Positions 8,439-17,293 of a stretch of 64,000 nt of DNA are shown in pieces. Position numbers and translations under genes: made by a program. A model generated the notes under the pieces. The model had not been told where the DNA came from, searched no databases, and saw only the letters and a list, made by a program, of their open reading frames with translations. Each line of letters begins with the position of its first letter. Position 1 is the first letter of the stretch. Source of the DNA: Pelomonas sp. Root1217 (GTDB lineage Bacteria > Pseudomonadota > Gammaproteobacteria > Burkholderiales > Burkholderiaceae_C); NCBI RefSeq assembly GCF_001425705.1, contig NZ_LMDC01000001.1, positions 372,001 to 436,000 of the forward strand, read 5' to 3'.

Positions 8439-8478
8439 CCGAGTCGGCAACGCTGGCTCAGCAGCGTTGGCGACTCGG
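8439..8478. terminator. 40-bp stem-loop, terminator-like
   Basis: CCGAGTCG-G-CAACGCTG, loop GCTCAG, then CAGCGTTG-G-CGACTCGG: a stem of 16 pairs interrupted by one G/G mismatch. It starts six bases after the glutaredoxin-like stop and lies before the convergent small gene that ends at 8528. No T-run follows on either strand, so it is either a bidirectional terminator without a classical U-tract or an RNA-stabilising structure. Confidence 0.55.
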
Positions 8479-8527
8479 CTCGACGGCAGGGAGAAAAGGC
8501 GTCATCTGCATAGGGATCGATGCCGGT

Positions 8528-8809
8528 TCAGATGCGCTTGGTGCTGGTCTTGGCAGCGGCCAGGGTCTGGCGGGCCAGCGTGGCTTCGCTGAAGCCGACG
8601 ACCACGACGCGGGGCAGTTGCGCTACTTCACGCTGTGCGTGGCCGGTCACGACGACGCGCGGCAGCTGGGCGACAACTTGAGTTTCAGCACGCACGGCCT
8701 TGCCGGTGATGACGACGCGTTCCAGCTTGACGGTGGGCTGCGGGCCGGCTTGCGCGGCGACGGCGAAAAGGGCAAGGACGGCGGCGGTGAAGGCAGTTTG
8801 CAGGCTCAT
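8528..8809 (-). CDS. small secreted protein with three RVVxTG repeats
   Basis: The 93-residue protein has a clear signal peptide (MSLQTAFTAAVLALFAVAAQA, cleavage after AQA, residue 21). The mature part contains three near-repeats: LERVVITGKA, QLPRVVVTGHAQ and QLPRVVVVGF, spaced about 20 residues, then a basic C-terminus. The repeat resembles the plug-domain start of TonB-dependent receptors (VxVTG), but no barrel follows. I do not recognise a family. The longer upstream reading in this frame has no coding character, so the start at 8809, preceded by GGAG, is chosen. Confidence 0.68.
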   Translation of the reverse strand: MSLQTAFTAAVLALFAVAAQAGPQPTVKLERVVITGKAVRAETQVVAQLPRVVVTGHAQREVAQLPRVVVVGFSEATLARQTLAAAKTSTKRI

Positions 8810-9040
8810 GATGGACTCCGTTCGGTGGGTTTCGAACCGCGTGATTGCTTGTTCGATGGAGTCAGTTTCGTCATTGGGCGAGGGCTCTTCCAGGCGCCTG
8901 CGATCAAGCGCGAGCCGCGCTGGATGAACTGCAGGCGCGGCGGATGAACTGAGGATGTGAATATCGCCGGCGGGTCGCGCCGGGCGCTTCCTACACTGCG
9001 TCGCCATCACCACCACACCGGCGTCGCCCGGTACACCGCC

Positions 9041-11023
9041 ATGGGAGCCTGGAGCCATGAAGCCTTTGGCAACGACGACGCCCTCGATTGGGTCCATGGC
9101 CTGGAGGCGGTGGACGACTTGTCGCTGCTCGAAGCGGCGCTGGATGCGGTCCTCGACGAGAGTGGCGGCTGTCTGGAAGCGCCCTTGGCGACCGAGGCCC
9201 TGGCGGCTGTCGAACTGATCGCCCGGTTGCGTGGCCACGCCGGGGAGGAGAGCTGCCCTGACATCGCCGAGGACTGGATCGCGCGCACCCGGCTGGTGCC
9301 GCCGGAGCCACTGGTGAAGCGGGCGCTCGCCGTGCTGGAACGCATCGGTGGCGACGAATCCGAACTGAAGGAGCTGTGGGACGAGAGCGACAGTGCCGAG
9401 GCCTGGCAGGCCTCCCTCGCCGACCTGCGCCGGCGCCTGCTGGCGCCGCCACAGCCGCTGCAGGCAGCGCTGGATGGCGTCGGCAAGCTGCTGCGCGGCC
9501 TGGCCGGCCTGTCGTTCGCGGTGCCGGACTTTCCGCCCGACGAGATGACCCAGGGCCCGTTTGCCAGTGCGGTGAGGCCCCAGCTCTTTGCGGCCATCGT
9601 GGCGGCCGAGGCCCTGGGCGACCCGGCCAAGGTGCGCGAAGGCATTGCCAGAATGTGGCGCCTGCTCGCTGCCGGGAACGAACTGAAGATCCTGTGGGAC
9701 TTGGCGGTGCGGGAAGCCAAGACCTGGGCCGCGGAAGGCCGTCTGGACGCAGCCCTGGCCGGGTTGGCCCCGTGGCGGGACACCGCCGAGTCGTTTGCGC
9801 CGGGCACCTTCGACATGCGTTGCATGGCGGTCTGTCAGGAGGCCGGCGAACATGAGCAGGCCGAGCAGTTGCGCCAACGGCTCATCGACGCCGGCCAATG
9901 GGCCGCGATGCAATTGCTGGACCTCGCGCTGCGGGAAGCGCGCGCCGGTTCACCGAAGGCCGCACGGTCGCTGCTGTCGACCCATGCCGGGCACTTTGAC
10001 AACCCTGCTCTGGCGCCCTGGCGGGACTTTGCGCTCGGCATCCTGGAGGTGCGGGACCGGCAGCCCGGCGCCCTCGAAAGGCTCACGCCCTGGATGGAAG
10101 CCAGGGTCACTCAAGCCTCGGCGGGCCCTGCGGTCTGGCCCTTTCTCGGCATCGGCGCCGGCTGGTGGGCGCTGGCCCTGCACCAGGCCGGCCGCACGGA
10201 CGCCGCACGGGCGGCACTGGCAAGCACCAGGCCCTTGCTGATGACAGCCGAGAACGCGCTGCTCGTGGACGAGTTGAAGGCCGCCTGGCTGCTGGAGGCG
10301 ACTGCCCAGGTCCCCGCGCTGCCCCGCCCGCCCTCGACCGAGGCGCAACGACCCGGCTTGCAGGCCGACCACGGCGTGTTCAAGACCGTCAGCGTGCGCG
10401 GCGTGAATGCGCTCCAGCAGGTCCATGCCTTGCGGCGCGCCTTCGCGCAGGGCAGCCGGCTCTACCCCTTCCTCATTGGCGATGCGGCCGACCTGGCAGC
10501 CCTGCTGGAGAGCCTGGAGCCACCCACGGACGGCGGCCAGGCCACCCTGGCCGCGTCGCGGGATGTGGACGCTGAGCAGTGGCTGCGCGCAAACGGCCAG
10601 GCGAAGGCGCCGCGCTGGCGCGATGGCGACGCCGAGCCGGCCCGGTTGGTGCAGACTCAGTTCGACGTGCTGTCAAACCACCTCAAGCCGCTGCAGTTCA
10701 TCGGCCTTGTCGAGCTGGATGATCCCTGCGAGCTGTTTGCCCGCCTCGGCTACGGCGGCTGGAACGACTGCCCCGGGCCCGAGGTGCATGTGGCGCTGCA
10801 CCGCCACTGGCGCGAACGCTGCGGCGCCGATCCGATCGCGATCAGCGAGGCTGTGGTGGAGTGTTGCGTTGCCCGCCCACCTGCAGACCGCAAGGCCGCC
10901 CTGGCGCTGGCGGTCGAGCAGCAGGCCTATTGCCCGGACATCGTCGAGCAGGGCGTGGGCACGACGGCCGCGCTGGCGGCGACGCTGCTCGAAGCCCCGG
11001 TTTGGTACTTCTGGTGGGACTGA
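9041..11023 (+). CDS. DUF4259-DUF4253 fusion protein, function unknown
   Basis: The 660-residue protein begins with MGAWSHEAFGNDDALDWV, the hallmark start of DUF4259 (about residues 1-120). The middle (about 130-430) is alpha-helical, alanine/leucine-rich and TPR-like. The C-terminal 120 residues contain GYGGWNDCPGPEVHVALHRHW, ADRKAALALAVEQQAYCPDIV and the terminal PVWYFWWD, typical of DUF4253. There is no signal peptide or membrane helix, so it is likely cytoplasmic. Both domains are normally separate small proteins of unknown function, so finding them at the two ends of one chain is unusual. An in-frame GTG at 8957 is less likely than the ATG at 9041. Confidence 0.8.
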   Translation: MGAWSHEAFGNDDALDWVHGLEAVDDLSLLEAALDAVLDESGGCLEAPLATEALAAVELIARLRGHAGEESCPDIAEDWIARTRLVPPEPLVKRALAVLERIGGDESELKELWDESDSAEAWQASLADLRRRLLAPPQPLQAALDGVGKLLRGLAGLSFAVPDFPPDEMTQGPFASAVRPQLFAAIVAAEALGDPAKVREGIARMWRLLAAGNELKILWDLAVREAKTWAAEGRLDAALAGLAPWRDTAESFAPGTFDMRCMAVCQEAGEHEQAEQLRQRLIDAGQWAAMQLLDLALREARAGSPKAARSLLSTHAGHFDNPALAPWRDFALGILEVRDRQPGALERLTPWMEARVTQASAGPAVWPFLGIGAGWWALALHQAGRTDAARAALASTRPLLMTAENALLVDELKAAWLLEATAQVPALPRPPSTEAQRPGLQADHGVFKTVSVRGVNALQQVHALRRAFAQGSRLYPFLIGDAADLAALLESLEPPTDGGQATLAASRDVDAEQWLRANGQAKAPRWRDGDAEPARLVQTQFDVLSNHLKPLQFIGLVELDDPCELFARLGYGGWNDCPGPEVHVALHRHWRERCGADPIAISEAVVECCVARPPADRKAALALAVEQQAYCPDIVEQGVGTTAALAATLLEAPVWYFWWD

Positions 11024-11034
11024 GTCAGGACCGA

Positions 11035-11093
11035 GGACAGCACCTGCGTGCTGTCCGACGCCTGACGAAGGACTGCCGCATGCAAAGCGGCAG
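11035..11093. terminator. two tandem stem-loops between convergent genes
   Basis: GGACAGCAC-CTGC-GTGCTGTCC (11035-11056) is a perfect 9-bp stem with a 4-base loop. CTGCCGC-N7-GCGGCAG (11073-11093) is a 7-bp stem. They fill the gap between the DUF4259 fusion and the convergent yciO-like gene. Neither has a T-run, but position and symmetry fit bidirectional termination. Confidence 0.5.
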
Positions 11094-11106
11094 GCATGAG
11101 CTCCCG

Positions 11107-11742
11107 TCAGTCCAGCTGAAGCCCCAGCCTCGCCAGGTCGCCCCGCCCCTGACGCACCAGCACGGGCTCGTCGCCCTGGCTCAGGTCCAGCACCGTGGTC
11201 GGCTGGGCCGGGCAGGCGCCGGCGTCCAGCACGAATTGCAACTGGCGGTCCAACCGGGCGCAGACATCGGCCGCGTCGTTCATCGGCTCGGTCTCGCCGG
11301 GTGGAATCAGCGTCGTTGACAGCAGCGGCTCGCCGAACAGGGCCAGCAGCTCCTGGAGGACCTTGTGCTCCGGCACCCGCAGGCCGATGGTGCGCCGGCT
11401 CGGGTGGGACAGGCGGCGCGGCACCTCCTTGGTGGCCGGCAGGATGAAGGTGTAGGCGCCGGGCGTGGCGAGCTTGAGCAGCCGGTACTGGCGGTTGTCC
11501 ACCATCGCATAGGTGGCCAGCTCCGACAGGTCGCGGCACAGCAGCGTCAGGTGGTGCTTGTCATCCACGCCGCGCACGCGGCGCAGGGCCTCAGCGGCGC
11601 CCTTGTCGTTGAGGTGGCAGACAAAGGCATAGCTGGAGTCGGTCGGCACGGCGCCGATGCCGCCTGCCTGCAGCATCTGGGCGCACTGGCGCAGGAAGCG
11701 CGCTTGCGGGTTGTCGGGGTGGACTTCGAAGAGCTGGGCCAT
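11107..11742 (-). CDS. L-threonylcarbamoyladenylate synthase-like protein (YciO/Sua5/YrdC)
   Basis: The 211-residue protein has the YrdC/Sua5 fold: GIGAVPTDSSYAFVCHL near residue 28, KHHLTLLCRDLSEL near 62, the PGAYTFILPAT segment near 93, and TIGLRVPEHKVLQELL near 118. Sua5/TsaC enzymes make threonylcarbamoyl-AMP for tRNA t6A modification. The PTDSSYAF and CRDLSEL sequences match the YciO subgroup, whose activity is weak or unproven. It lies three bases downstream of rnm on the same strand, as in the conserved yciV-yciO arrangement. Confidence 0.85.
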   Translation of the reverse strand: MAQLFEVHPDNPQARFLRQCAQMLQAGGIGAVPTDSSYAFVCHLNDKGAAEALRRVRGVDDKHHLTLLCRDLSELATYAMVDNRQYRLLKLATPGAYTFILPATKEVPRRLSHPSRRTIGLRVPEHKVLQELLALFGEPLLSTTLIPPGETEPMNDAADVCARLDRQLQFVLDAGACPAQPTTVLDLSQGDEPVLVRQGRGDLARLGLQLD

Positions 11743-11745
11743 GGT

Positions 11746-12609
11746 TCAGGTGTGAATCCGATCGGCCAGTTCTGCCCACACCGGCGTCAGCCGGCCCTGC
11801 AGCGCGGGCAGGGTGCCCAGGTCGATGCGGCTTTCCTCGGGGCAGTGGAAGTCCGAGCCGCGCGAGGCCAGCAGGCCGAACTCGATGGCCGTGTCGGCGT
11901 ATTGCACGAACTCCGCCGCCGTGTGGCTGCCGGTGACGACCTCGATACCGCGCCCGCCGTGGGCCATGAACTCGGTGATCAGTGCGTACTCTTCCGTCGG
12001 CGTGAAACCATAGCGGCCCGGATGGGCGATGACGGCGACGCCGCCGGCGCGGGTGATCCAGCCCACTGCGTCTTTCAGCGCCGCCCACTTGTGCGGCACG
12101 AAGCCGGGCTTGCCTTCCGTCAGGAAGCGCCGGAACACCTCGGGAATGTCGCTGCAATGGCCGGCATCGACGAGGAAGCGCGCGAAATGGGTGCGCGAGA
12201 TCAGGTCAGGGTTGCCGACGTACTTCAGCGCGCCTTCGAAGGCGCCGTGGATGCCTACCTCGGCCAGGCCCGCAGCCATTTCCCGGGCGCGGGCTTCGCG
12301 GCCGCCGCGGGTGGTGCGCAGCCCCTCGATGATTTCGGGCGCCTCGTGGTCGAAGCCCAGGCCGACGATGTGCACGACGCGGCCGGCAAAGCTGACCGAA
12401 ATCTCGGTGCCGGTCAGATAGGCCAGGCCGTTGGCGCGGGCAGCAGCGATGGCGCGGGCCTGACCGCCGATCTCGTCATGGTCGGTCAGCGACCACAGGG
12501 CCACGCCGCCTGCCTTGGCGCGTTCGGCCAGGGCCTCGGGCGTCAGCGTGCCGTCCGAAATCACGGAATGGCAGTGCAGGTCGGCGTTCAGGGTGGGGTC
12601 GAGGTTCAC
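11746..12609 (-). CDS. rnm: PHP-domain 3',5'-nucleoside bisphosphate phosphatase (YciV/RNase AM-like)
   Basis: The 287-residue protein has the PHP metal-binding motifs: DLHCHSVISDG (about residues 10-20), LTDHDEIGG (about 41), a later VIAHPGRYG (about 192) and the SDFHCPEE C-terminal motif (about 251). The family dephosphorylates 3',5'-bisphosphate nucleotides; the E. coli homologue also acts as a 5'-3' exoribonuclease on rRNA precursors. The start codon is GTG at 12609, with no in-frame ATG nearby. It is co-directional with the yciO-like gene. Confidence 0.9.
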   Translation of the reverse strand: MNLDPTLNADLHCHSVISDGTLTPEALAERAKAGGVALWSLTDHDEIGGQARAIAAARANGLAYLTGTEISVSFAGRVVHIVGLGFDHEAPEIIEGLRTTRGGREARAREMAAGLAEVGIHGAFEGALKYVGNPDLISRTHFARFLVDAGHCSDIPEVFRRFLTEGKPGFVPHKWAALKDAVGWITRAGGVAVIAHPGRYGFTPTEEYALITEFMAHGGRGIEVVTGSHTAAEFVQYADTAIEFGLLASRGSDFHCPEESRIDLGTLPALQGRLTPVWAELADRIHT

Positions 12610-12711
12610 CGTGCCATTGTAGGAAGCGCTTCTCCTCCCTCCTGCTCAAGCGGCCTTCCGACGGCCCTGACCCTGACGTGAGCACGCGCAGGTTGCTTGT
12701 AGGGGAAAAGC

Positions 12712-14526
12712 TCAGGCCGCGAGCAGGGCGCGCTGCGGCATGCGTCGGTCGACAAAGAAGCGGCTGCCACCGGCGCGGCCCTTGGCGACGCGCTTGGGTT
12801 CGGCCAGGGCGGCGCTCAGCGCGCGGGCGCTGTCGAAACTGCCGGGCAGATGCAGTACCGCGCCGGCCGAGATGGTGGGCAGCGGGTGGAAGCTGGGCTG
12901 GTTCTGCCGGTTCAGTGTGATGTAGCCACCAGCAGCCAGGTGTTCGGCGGAGAAGAAGCTGCGCACGCCGGCATCGAAGGCCTGGCAGACGCGGTTGAGC
13001 CTGTCCTCCCAGTCGGTGCTGCCCAACACCATGACGAAATCGTCGCCGCCGATGTGGCCGACGAAATCCAGCTGCGGGTCGGCGGCCTGGGTCAGCGCGC
13101 GGGCGGCCAGACGGATGATGTCGTCGCCAATGCGGTAGCCATACACGTCGTTGAAGGGCTTGAAGTGGTCGATGTCCCACACCACCGCGGCAAAGGTCTC
13201 GGCGGCCTCGATGAGGCGGTCCAGGTGGTTGTCGATGGGCACGTTGCCAGGCAGCAGCGTCAGCGGGTTGGCGTAGCGCGCCGAATGCACCTGCAGGTCG
13301 GACACGGCCTTGAGCAGGTCGGAGCTGCGGCCCGAGCCGAGGTAGCCGCCGTCGCGCGTGACGATGAAGCCGTCGATCAGTAAACGCTCGTCGAGGTTGG
13401 CCATGGCATCGCTCATCGCGCGCAGCGGCGTGCTGACGTCGAACACGAGCGGGTTGGGGTCCATCAGCTCGACGCAACTGCGCTTGTCGAAGATGTCCAT
13501 GAAATAGCGCTCGGTGCTGCGCTTGAGCACATGCAGGGAGCGCAGCAGGCCAATCGGCCGCTGTTGGGCGTCCAGCACGGGGATGGCGAGCAGTTGCTCG
13601 TCGCGGTGGAAGAGGTCGACGATGCTGCGGCAGTTGGTCTCGGCCGTGACGGTCAGGTTGCGGCGGGCCAGCTGCGCGGCGCTGCTGATGGCGCCTTGGC
13701 CCAGCGGCAGGGCCAGGTCGTTCTGCAGCAGGCGCGGCTGGGCGTCGGCGGCCAGCCGCCCGCTCCACTGCGCGCTCAGGGATGCACGCGGCGCCGCGCT
13801 CGGGCGGGCGAACAGATAACCCTGGCAGATGGTCAGCCCCAAGCGGCGCAGCACGTCCAGGTCGGGCTCCTGCTCCAGGCCCTCGGCGACGACTTCGCAG
13901 CCGCTGGTGGCGGCCATCTCGACGATGGAGCGCACGAATTGCTGCTTGAGCGGCTCCTGGGCGATGCCGTCGATGAAGTGGCGGTCGATCTTGACGAAGT
14001 CCGGCCGCATTTCCATCCAGCGGCGCAGCGAGGCGAAGCCCTCGCCGAGGTCATCCAGCGCCACGCGAAATCCGAGGTCGCGCAGCGCCTGCAGCGCATC
14101 GTCGAGCTGGGCCAGGTCTTCGATGGGGCGGGTTTCGGTCAGTTCGATGACGACGCGCGAGGTCGGCAGGCCCAGCTCGGCCAACTCCCGCGCCAGCAGG
14201 CCGGCATGCTCGCGGGCGCCGAGCAGGGTGTCGGCCGTCACGTTCATGAAGAGCTGGCCCGGCAGGCCCAAGGCCTTGAAGCGCTGGATGGCGCGGCGCA
14301 CGATGAGGTGCTCCAACTCGACGAGACGGCCCAGTCGGGCGGCGGCTTCGAACAGCACCAGGGGCGAATGCAGCGGCCCGTCGGCAGGCGCGCGGGTCAG
14401 AGCCTCGAAACCAAAGATGTCCGCCCGGTCGATGGCGACCAGGGGCTGGAAGTGGATGTCAAAACTGCGCTGCTCGATCAAGCGATCGAGAGCGTCGGCA
14501 AGGGGATCGGGCGCGGTGGCGCGCAT
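12712..14526 (-). CDS. EAL-CBS-CBS-GGDEF cyclic-di-GMP protein
   Basis: The 604-residue protein has the inverted order: an EAL phosphodiesterase domain first (FGFEALTRAP near residue 40; ELTETRP, ALDDLGEG and FVKIDRHFIDG follow), then a CBS pair (about 285-410), then a C-terminal GGDEF domain. The diguanylate cyclase signature is IGGDDFVMVLG near residue 490, with D in place of E, so cyclase activity is doubtful. The EAL catalytic residues appear intact. CBS pairs bind adenine nucleotides and could tie turnover to energy state. The start at 14526 is chosen over 14607 for its upstream GGAG and because the domain begins soon after. Confidence 0.88.
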   Translation of the reverse strand: MRATAPDPLADALDRLIEQRSFDIHFQPLVAIDRADIFGFEALTRAPADGPLHSPLVLFEAAARLGRLVELEHLIVRRAIQRFKALGLPGQLFMNVTADTLLGAREHAGLLARELAELGLPTSRVVIELTETRPIEDLAQLDDALQALRDLGFRVALDDLGEGFASLRRWMEMRPDFVKIDRHFIDGIAQEPLKQQFVRSIVEMAATSGCEVVAEGLEQEPDLDVLRRLGLTICQGYLFARPSAAPRASLSAQWSGRLAADAQPRLLQNDLALPLGQGAISSAAQLARRNLTVTAETNCRSIVDLFHRDEQLLAIPVLDAQQRPIGLLRSLHVLKRSTERYFMDIFDKRSCVELMDPNPLVFDVSTPLRAMSDAMANLDERLLIDGFIVTRDGGYLGSGRSSDLLKAVSDLQVHSARYANPLTLLPGNVPIDNHLDRLIEAAETFAAVVWDIDHFKPFNDVYGYRIGDDIIRLAARALTQAADPQLDFVGHIGGDDFVMVLGSTDWEDRLNRVCQAFDAGVRSFFSAEHLAAGGYITLNRQNQPSFHPLPTISAGAVLHLPGSFDSARALSAALAEPKRVAKGRAGGSRFFVDRRMPQRALLAA

Positions 14527-14630
14527 GAGGAGGCTCCGGGCTGGCTGGCCGGGCGGATTCTTGAAAGCTCCCGTGACAGTCCGGTGACTTGGGGTGGCAG
14601 GGCGCACGGCTCTGCCAACTCCGTCACATC

Positions 14631-16358
14631 TCAGTTGTCAGCGCAGGCTTCGATGACGTACTGCACACGCTGCTGGCCCTGCCATTCGTCCAGGCTCAGC
14701 CGGTAGGCCAGCATGACGCGCTCGGGCAGCATGTCGACATGGTTGAACCAGATGGCGTCGATGAGCTGGGCGCCGCGGCGCAGGCGCAGCTTCAGGTGCT
14801 TCTCGCCGACGAGGCGCTGCGAGATCAGCTCGAAGCGATCACAGAACACCGGCGCCTCGAAGCCCTGGCCCCAGACCTGGGCGTCCAGCAACCGGGCTGT
14901 CTCGGCCGTGGCGGCATCGGGTGCGAGCGAGCCGTCGTGGCGCAGCGTGCGGGTCAGGTCCTGCTCGTTGAGCCATTCCTCGGCCACGCGCGCGAAGGCC
15001 AGCGCGAAGCGGTTCACGTCGTCGACCGCCAGCGTCGCGCCGGCCGCCATCGCATGGCCGCCAAACTTGGCGAGCAGCTCGGGCTCGCGCTTGCTGACGA
15101 GGTCCAGCGCATCGCGCAGATGGAAACCCGGGATGGAGCGGCCCGAGCCCTTGAGGTTGCCGTCGGCGCCGCGCGCGAAGACGAAGGTGGGGCGGTGCAC
15201 GCGGTCCTTGATCCGCGAGGCGACGATGCCGACGACGCCCTCGTGGAAGTCAGCATCGAACAGCGCCACCGCGGGGGGCAGGGCGCCCTGCAGCGCCTCG
15301 ACCAGGGCGTCCAGCCGCGCCTCGGCCATCTCGCGCATGCCAGTCTCGATCTCGCGGCGCTCGCGGTTGATGGCGTCGAGCTGGGTCGCCAGCTGCAGCG
15401 CGCGCTCGGGGTCGTCGGTGGTCAGTGTCTCGATGCCCAGCGTCATGTCCGCCAGGCGGCCGGCGGCGTTGATGCGGGGCCCGAGCGCAAAGCCGAGGTC
15501 GAAACCCTGGGCCTTGCTCGCGTCGCGCTTGGACGCGCTGAACAGCGCCATGACGCCCGGCTGCGCACGGCCGGCGCGCATGCGTTTGAGGCCTTGGGCG
15601 ACGAGGCGGCGGTTGTTGGCGTCGAGCTTGACGACGTCGGCCACGGTGCCGAGGGCCACGAGATCGAGCAGGCCGTCCAGGCGCGGTACCTCCGTGAACG
15701 CGCCTCGGGAGCGGAGTTCAGCGCGCAGGCCCATCAGCACATAGAAGGCCACGCCGACGCCGGCCAGTGACTTGCTCGCGAAGGTGCAGCCCGGCTGGTT
15801 GGGGTTGACGATGGCCGAAGCCTCAGGGACGACGACAACGCCATCGACCAGGGCTGGCAGGTGGTGGTCGGTGACCAGCACCTTCAGCCCCAGCGATCGG
15901 GCATGCGCCACGCCGGCGAGGCTGGCGATGCCGTTGTCCACCGTCACGAGCAGGGAGGGCCGCTGCGCCATCGCCAGGTCGACGATGGTGGGTGTCAGCC
16001 CGTAGCCATGCACGGCGCGGTCGGGCACGACATAGCCGAGCTGCTCGGGCTGTGCGCCCAGCAGGCGCAAGCCGCGCAGCATGACGGCGCAGGCCGTGGC
16101 GCCGTCGCAGTCGTAGTCGGCGACGATGACGAGGCGCTCGCCGCCCTGGATGGCGTCGGCCAGCAGCCGGCCGGCCTCCAGCAGGCCTTTCAGGTCAGTG
16201 GGCGGCAGCAGCTGGGCCAGGCTCTCGTCCAGCTCGCCCGCCTCGCGCACGCCGCGGGCCGCGAGCAGGCGGGCCATCAGGGGTGCGACGCCGGCCTGTT
16301 CCAGCGCCCAGGCCGTGCGCGGTGGCACGTCGCGTTCGACAAGGCGGGGCGAAGTCAT
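14631..16358 (-). CDS. recJ: single-stranded-DNA-specific exonuclease RecJ
   Basis: RecJ is the 5'-3' single-strand exonuclease of recombination and mismatch repair. The 575-residue protein has the DHH-family motifs: VIVADYDCDGATA (about residue 76), VTVDNGI, VTDHHLPA, the GPRINAAGRL motif near 290, and the DHHA1 segment GSGRSIPGFHLRDAL with FGGHAMAAG near 430. Length is normal for RecJ. Its ATG overlaps the rpfE stop by 4 bp, so the two genes are coupled. The EAL-CBS-GGDEF gene is about 100 bp downstream. Confidence 0.95.
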   Translation of the reverse strand: MTSPRLVERDVPPRTAWALEQAGVAPLMARLLAARGVREAGELDESLAQLLPPTDLKGLLEAGRLLADAIQGGERLVIVADYDCDGATACAVMLRGLRLLGAQPEQLGYVVPDRAVHGYGLTPTIVDLAMAQRPSLLVTVDNGIASLAGVAHARSLGLKVLVTDHHLPALVDGVVVVPEASAIVNPNQPGCTFASKSLAGVGVAFYVLMGLRAELRSRGAFTEVPRLDGLLDLVALGTVADVVKLDANNRRLVAQGLKRMRAGRAQPGVMALFSASKRDASKAQGFDLGFALGPRINAAGRLADMTLGIETLTTDDPERALQLATQLDAINRERREIETGMREMAEARLDALVEALQGALPPAVALFDADFHEGVVGIVASRIKDRVHRPTFVFARGADGNLKGSGRSIPGFHLRDALDLVSKREPELLAKFGGHAMAAGATLAVDDVNRFALAFARVAEEWLNEQDLTRTLRHDGSLAPDAATAETARLLDAQVWGQGFEAPVFCDRFELISQRLVGEKHLKLRLRRGAQLIDAIWFNHVDMLPERVMLAYRLSLDEWQGQQRVQYVIEACADN

Positions 16359-17230
16359 AGCGCCTCCAGCACGGCGCTCACATCGGGCGTCTGCCAGCGC
16401 CGCTTCAACTTGTCGACGAAGGACAGCGGCTGGGTCGTGAAACGACGCGCGAAGCGTTCGCCGCACAGCGTCAGGCTGGTCAGGGGTTGAGCTAGCGGGC
16501 CGGCATCCAGGCGCTGCCAGGCTTCGGCCCAGGCGGCGAGGTCGCCATTCAGCAGCGGCTCGGTCAGCCGCGCATCCACCGTCACGCCGGCTGGCCGGCC
16601 ATTGCAGCGCCCAATATCGCCGATCCAGACCGAATTGATCACGTGTTCGCCGCGTGCTTCGCGCTCGGCGTTCAGTGCATGCTCATGCAGCAGCATCTGG
16701 GCCTCGTTTTGCCAGCGGCGCAGCACGCGGCTTGGCGGCAGCCAGGGCTCGATGGGCCGCCCGACAACGCGCTCGATGCTCGCAGCGTGGATGCCATCCA
16801 GCGCCGTTGGATGCCCGATGGCCCAATGCGTCGCGTCCAGCAGCCGCCAGTGCCAGCCCTCGCTTGCGGCCCAAAGCTCGTGCAGCAGCGCGGCAAAGCG
16901 GGCCGCATCGGATTCGGACAGCCGCAGCGCCGCGGGCGGCAGCACATCGACGCCATCGGTGCCGACGGCCAGGTGCACGGGGCTCATCAGCGCCCAGGCC
17001 AGTTCGGGCCCGGCCTCGACGGCCCAGGCTGCGGCGCTTGGCTCCGCCTGCTGGCGCAGTGCGGCCAGCGCAACGTGATGCGGTGGCTGCGGCGACAACT
17101 CGTCGCTCCCCCAGGTCTCGGCTGGAGTGAGCCGGTTCAGCTGCGCAGCCAGGTTGGGCAGGGGCAGGGTGCCGAAGGCATGCCGCGCGGCTTCGTCCAG
17201 CGCGCTGGCATGGGGGATCATCAGATGCAT
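16355..17230 (-). CDS. RpfE-like/phosphoglycerate-mutase-like protein
   Basis: The 291-residue protein starts MHLMIPHASALDEAARHA and continues with TPAETWGSDELSPQPPHHVALAAL, a pattern I associate with the RpfE-type proteins placed before recJ in Burkholderiales and Xanthomonas. Other conserved pieces are PVHLAVGTDGVDV (about residue 84), INSVWIGDIGR (about 197) and TLCGERFARRF (about 254). No catalytic motif stands out, so the phosphoglycerate-mutase label often given to this family is not supported by visible phosphatase residues. It is coupled to recJ by ATGA overlap. Confidence 0.75.
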   Translation of the reverse strand: MHLMIPHASALDEAARHAFGTLPLPNLAAQLNRLTPAETWGSDELSPQPPHHVALAALRQQAEPSAAAWAVEAGPELAWALMSPVHLAVGTDGVDVLPPAALRLSESDAARFAALLHELWAASEGWHWRLLDATHWAIGHPTALDGIHAASIERVVGRPIEPWLPPSRVLRRWQNEAQMLLHEHALNAEREARGEHVINSVWIGDIGRCNGRPAGVTVDARLTEPLLNGDLAAWAEAWQRLDAGPLAQPLTSLTLCGERFARRFTTQPLSFVDKLKRRWQTPDVSAVLEAL

Positions 17231-17252
17231 GGGTCCGGATTATCCCGGGGGC

Positions 17253-17281
17253 ATTTCAAGCCGTTGTCACACAAGCTTCAT
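17253..17281 (+). promoter_or_regulatory. PHO-box-like triple repeat before ppk1
   Basis: Three heptamers at 11-bp spacing, ATTTCAA (17253-17259), TTGTCAC (17264-17270) and GCTTCAT (17275-17281), each with TCA in the same phase and separated by 4 bp. This resembles PhoB boxes (CTGTCAT-like heptamers with 4-bp spacers), although individual matches to the consensus are only moderate. A -10-like TACACT directly follows at 17281-17286. PhoB control of ppk is known in other proteobacteria; here it is inferred. Confidence 0.42.
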
Positions 17282-17293
17282 ACACTTTTCTTC

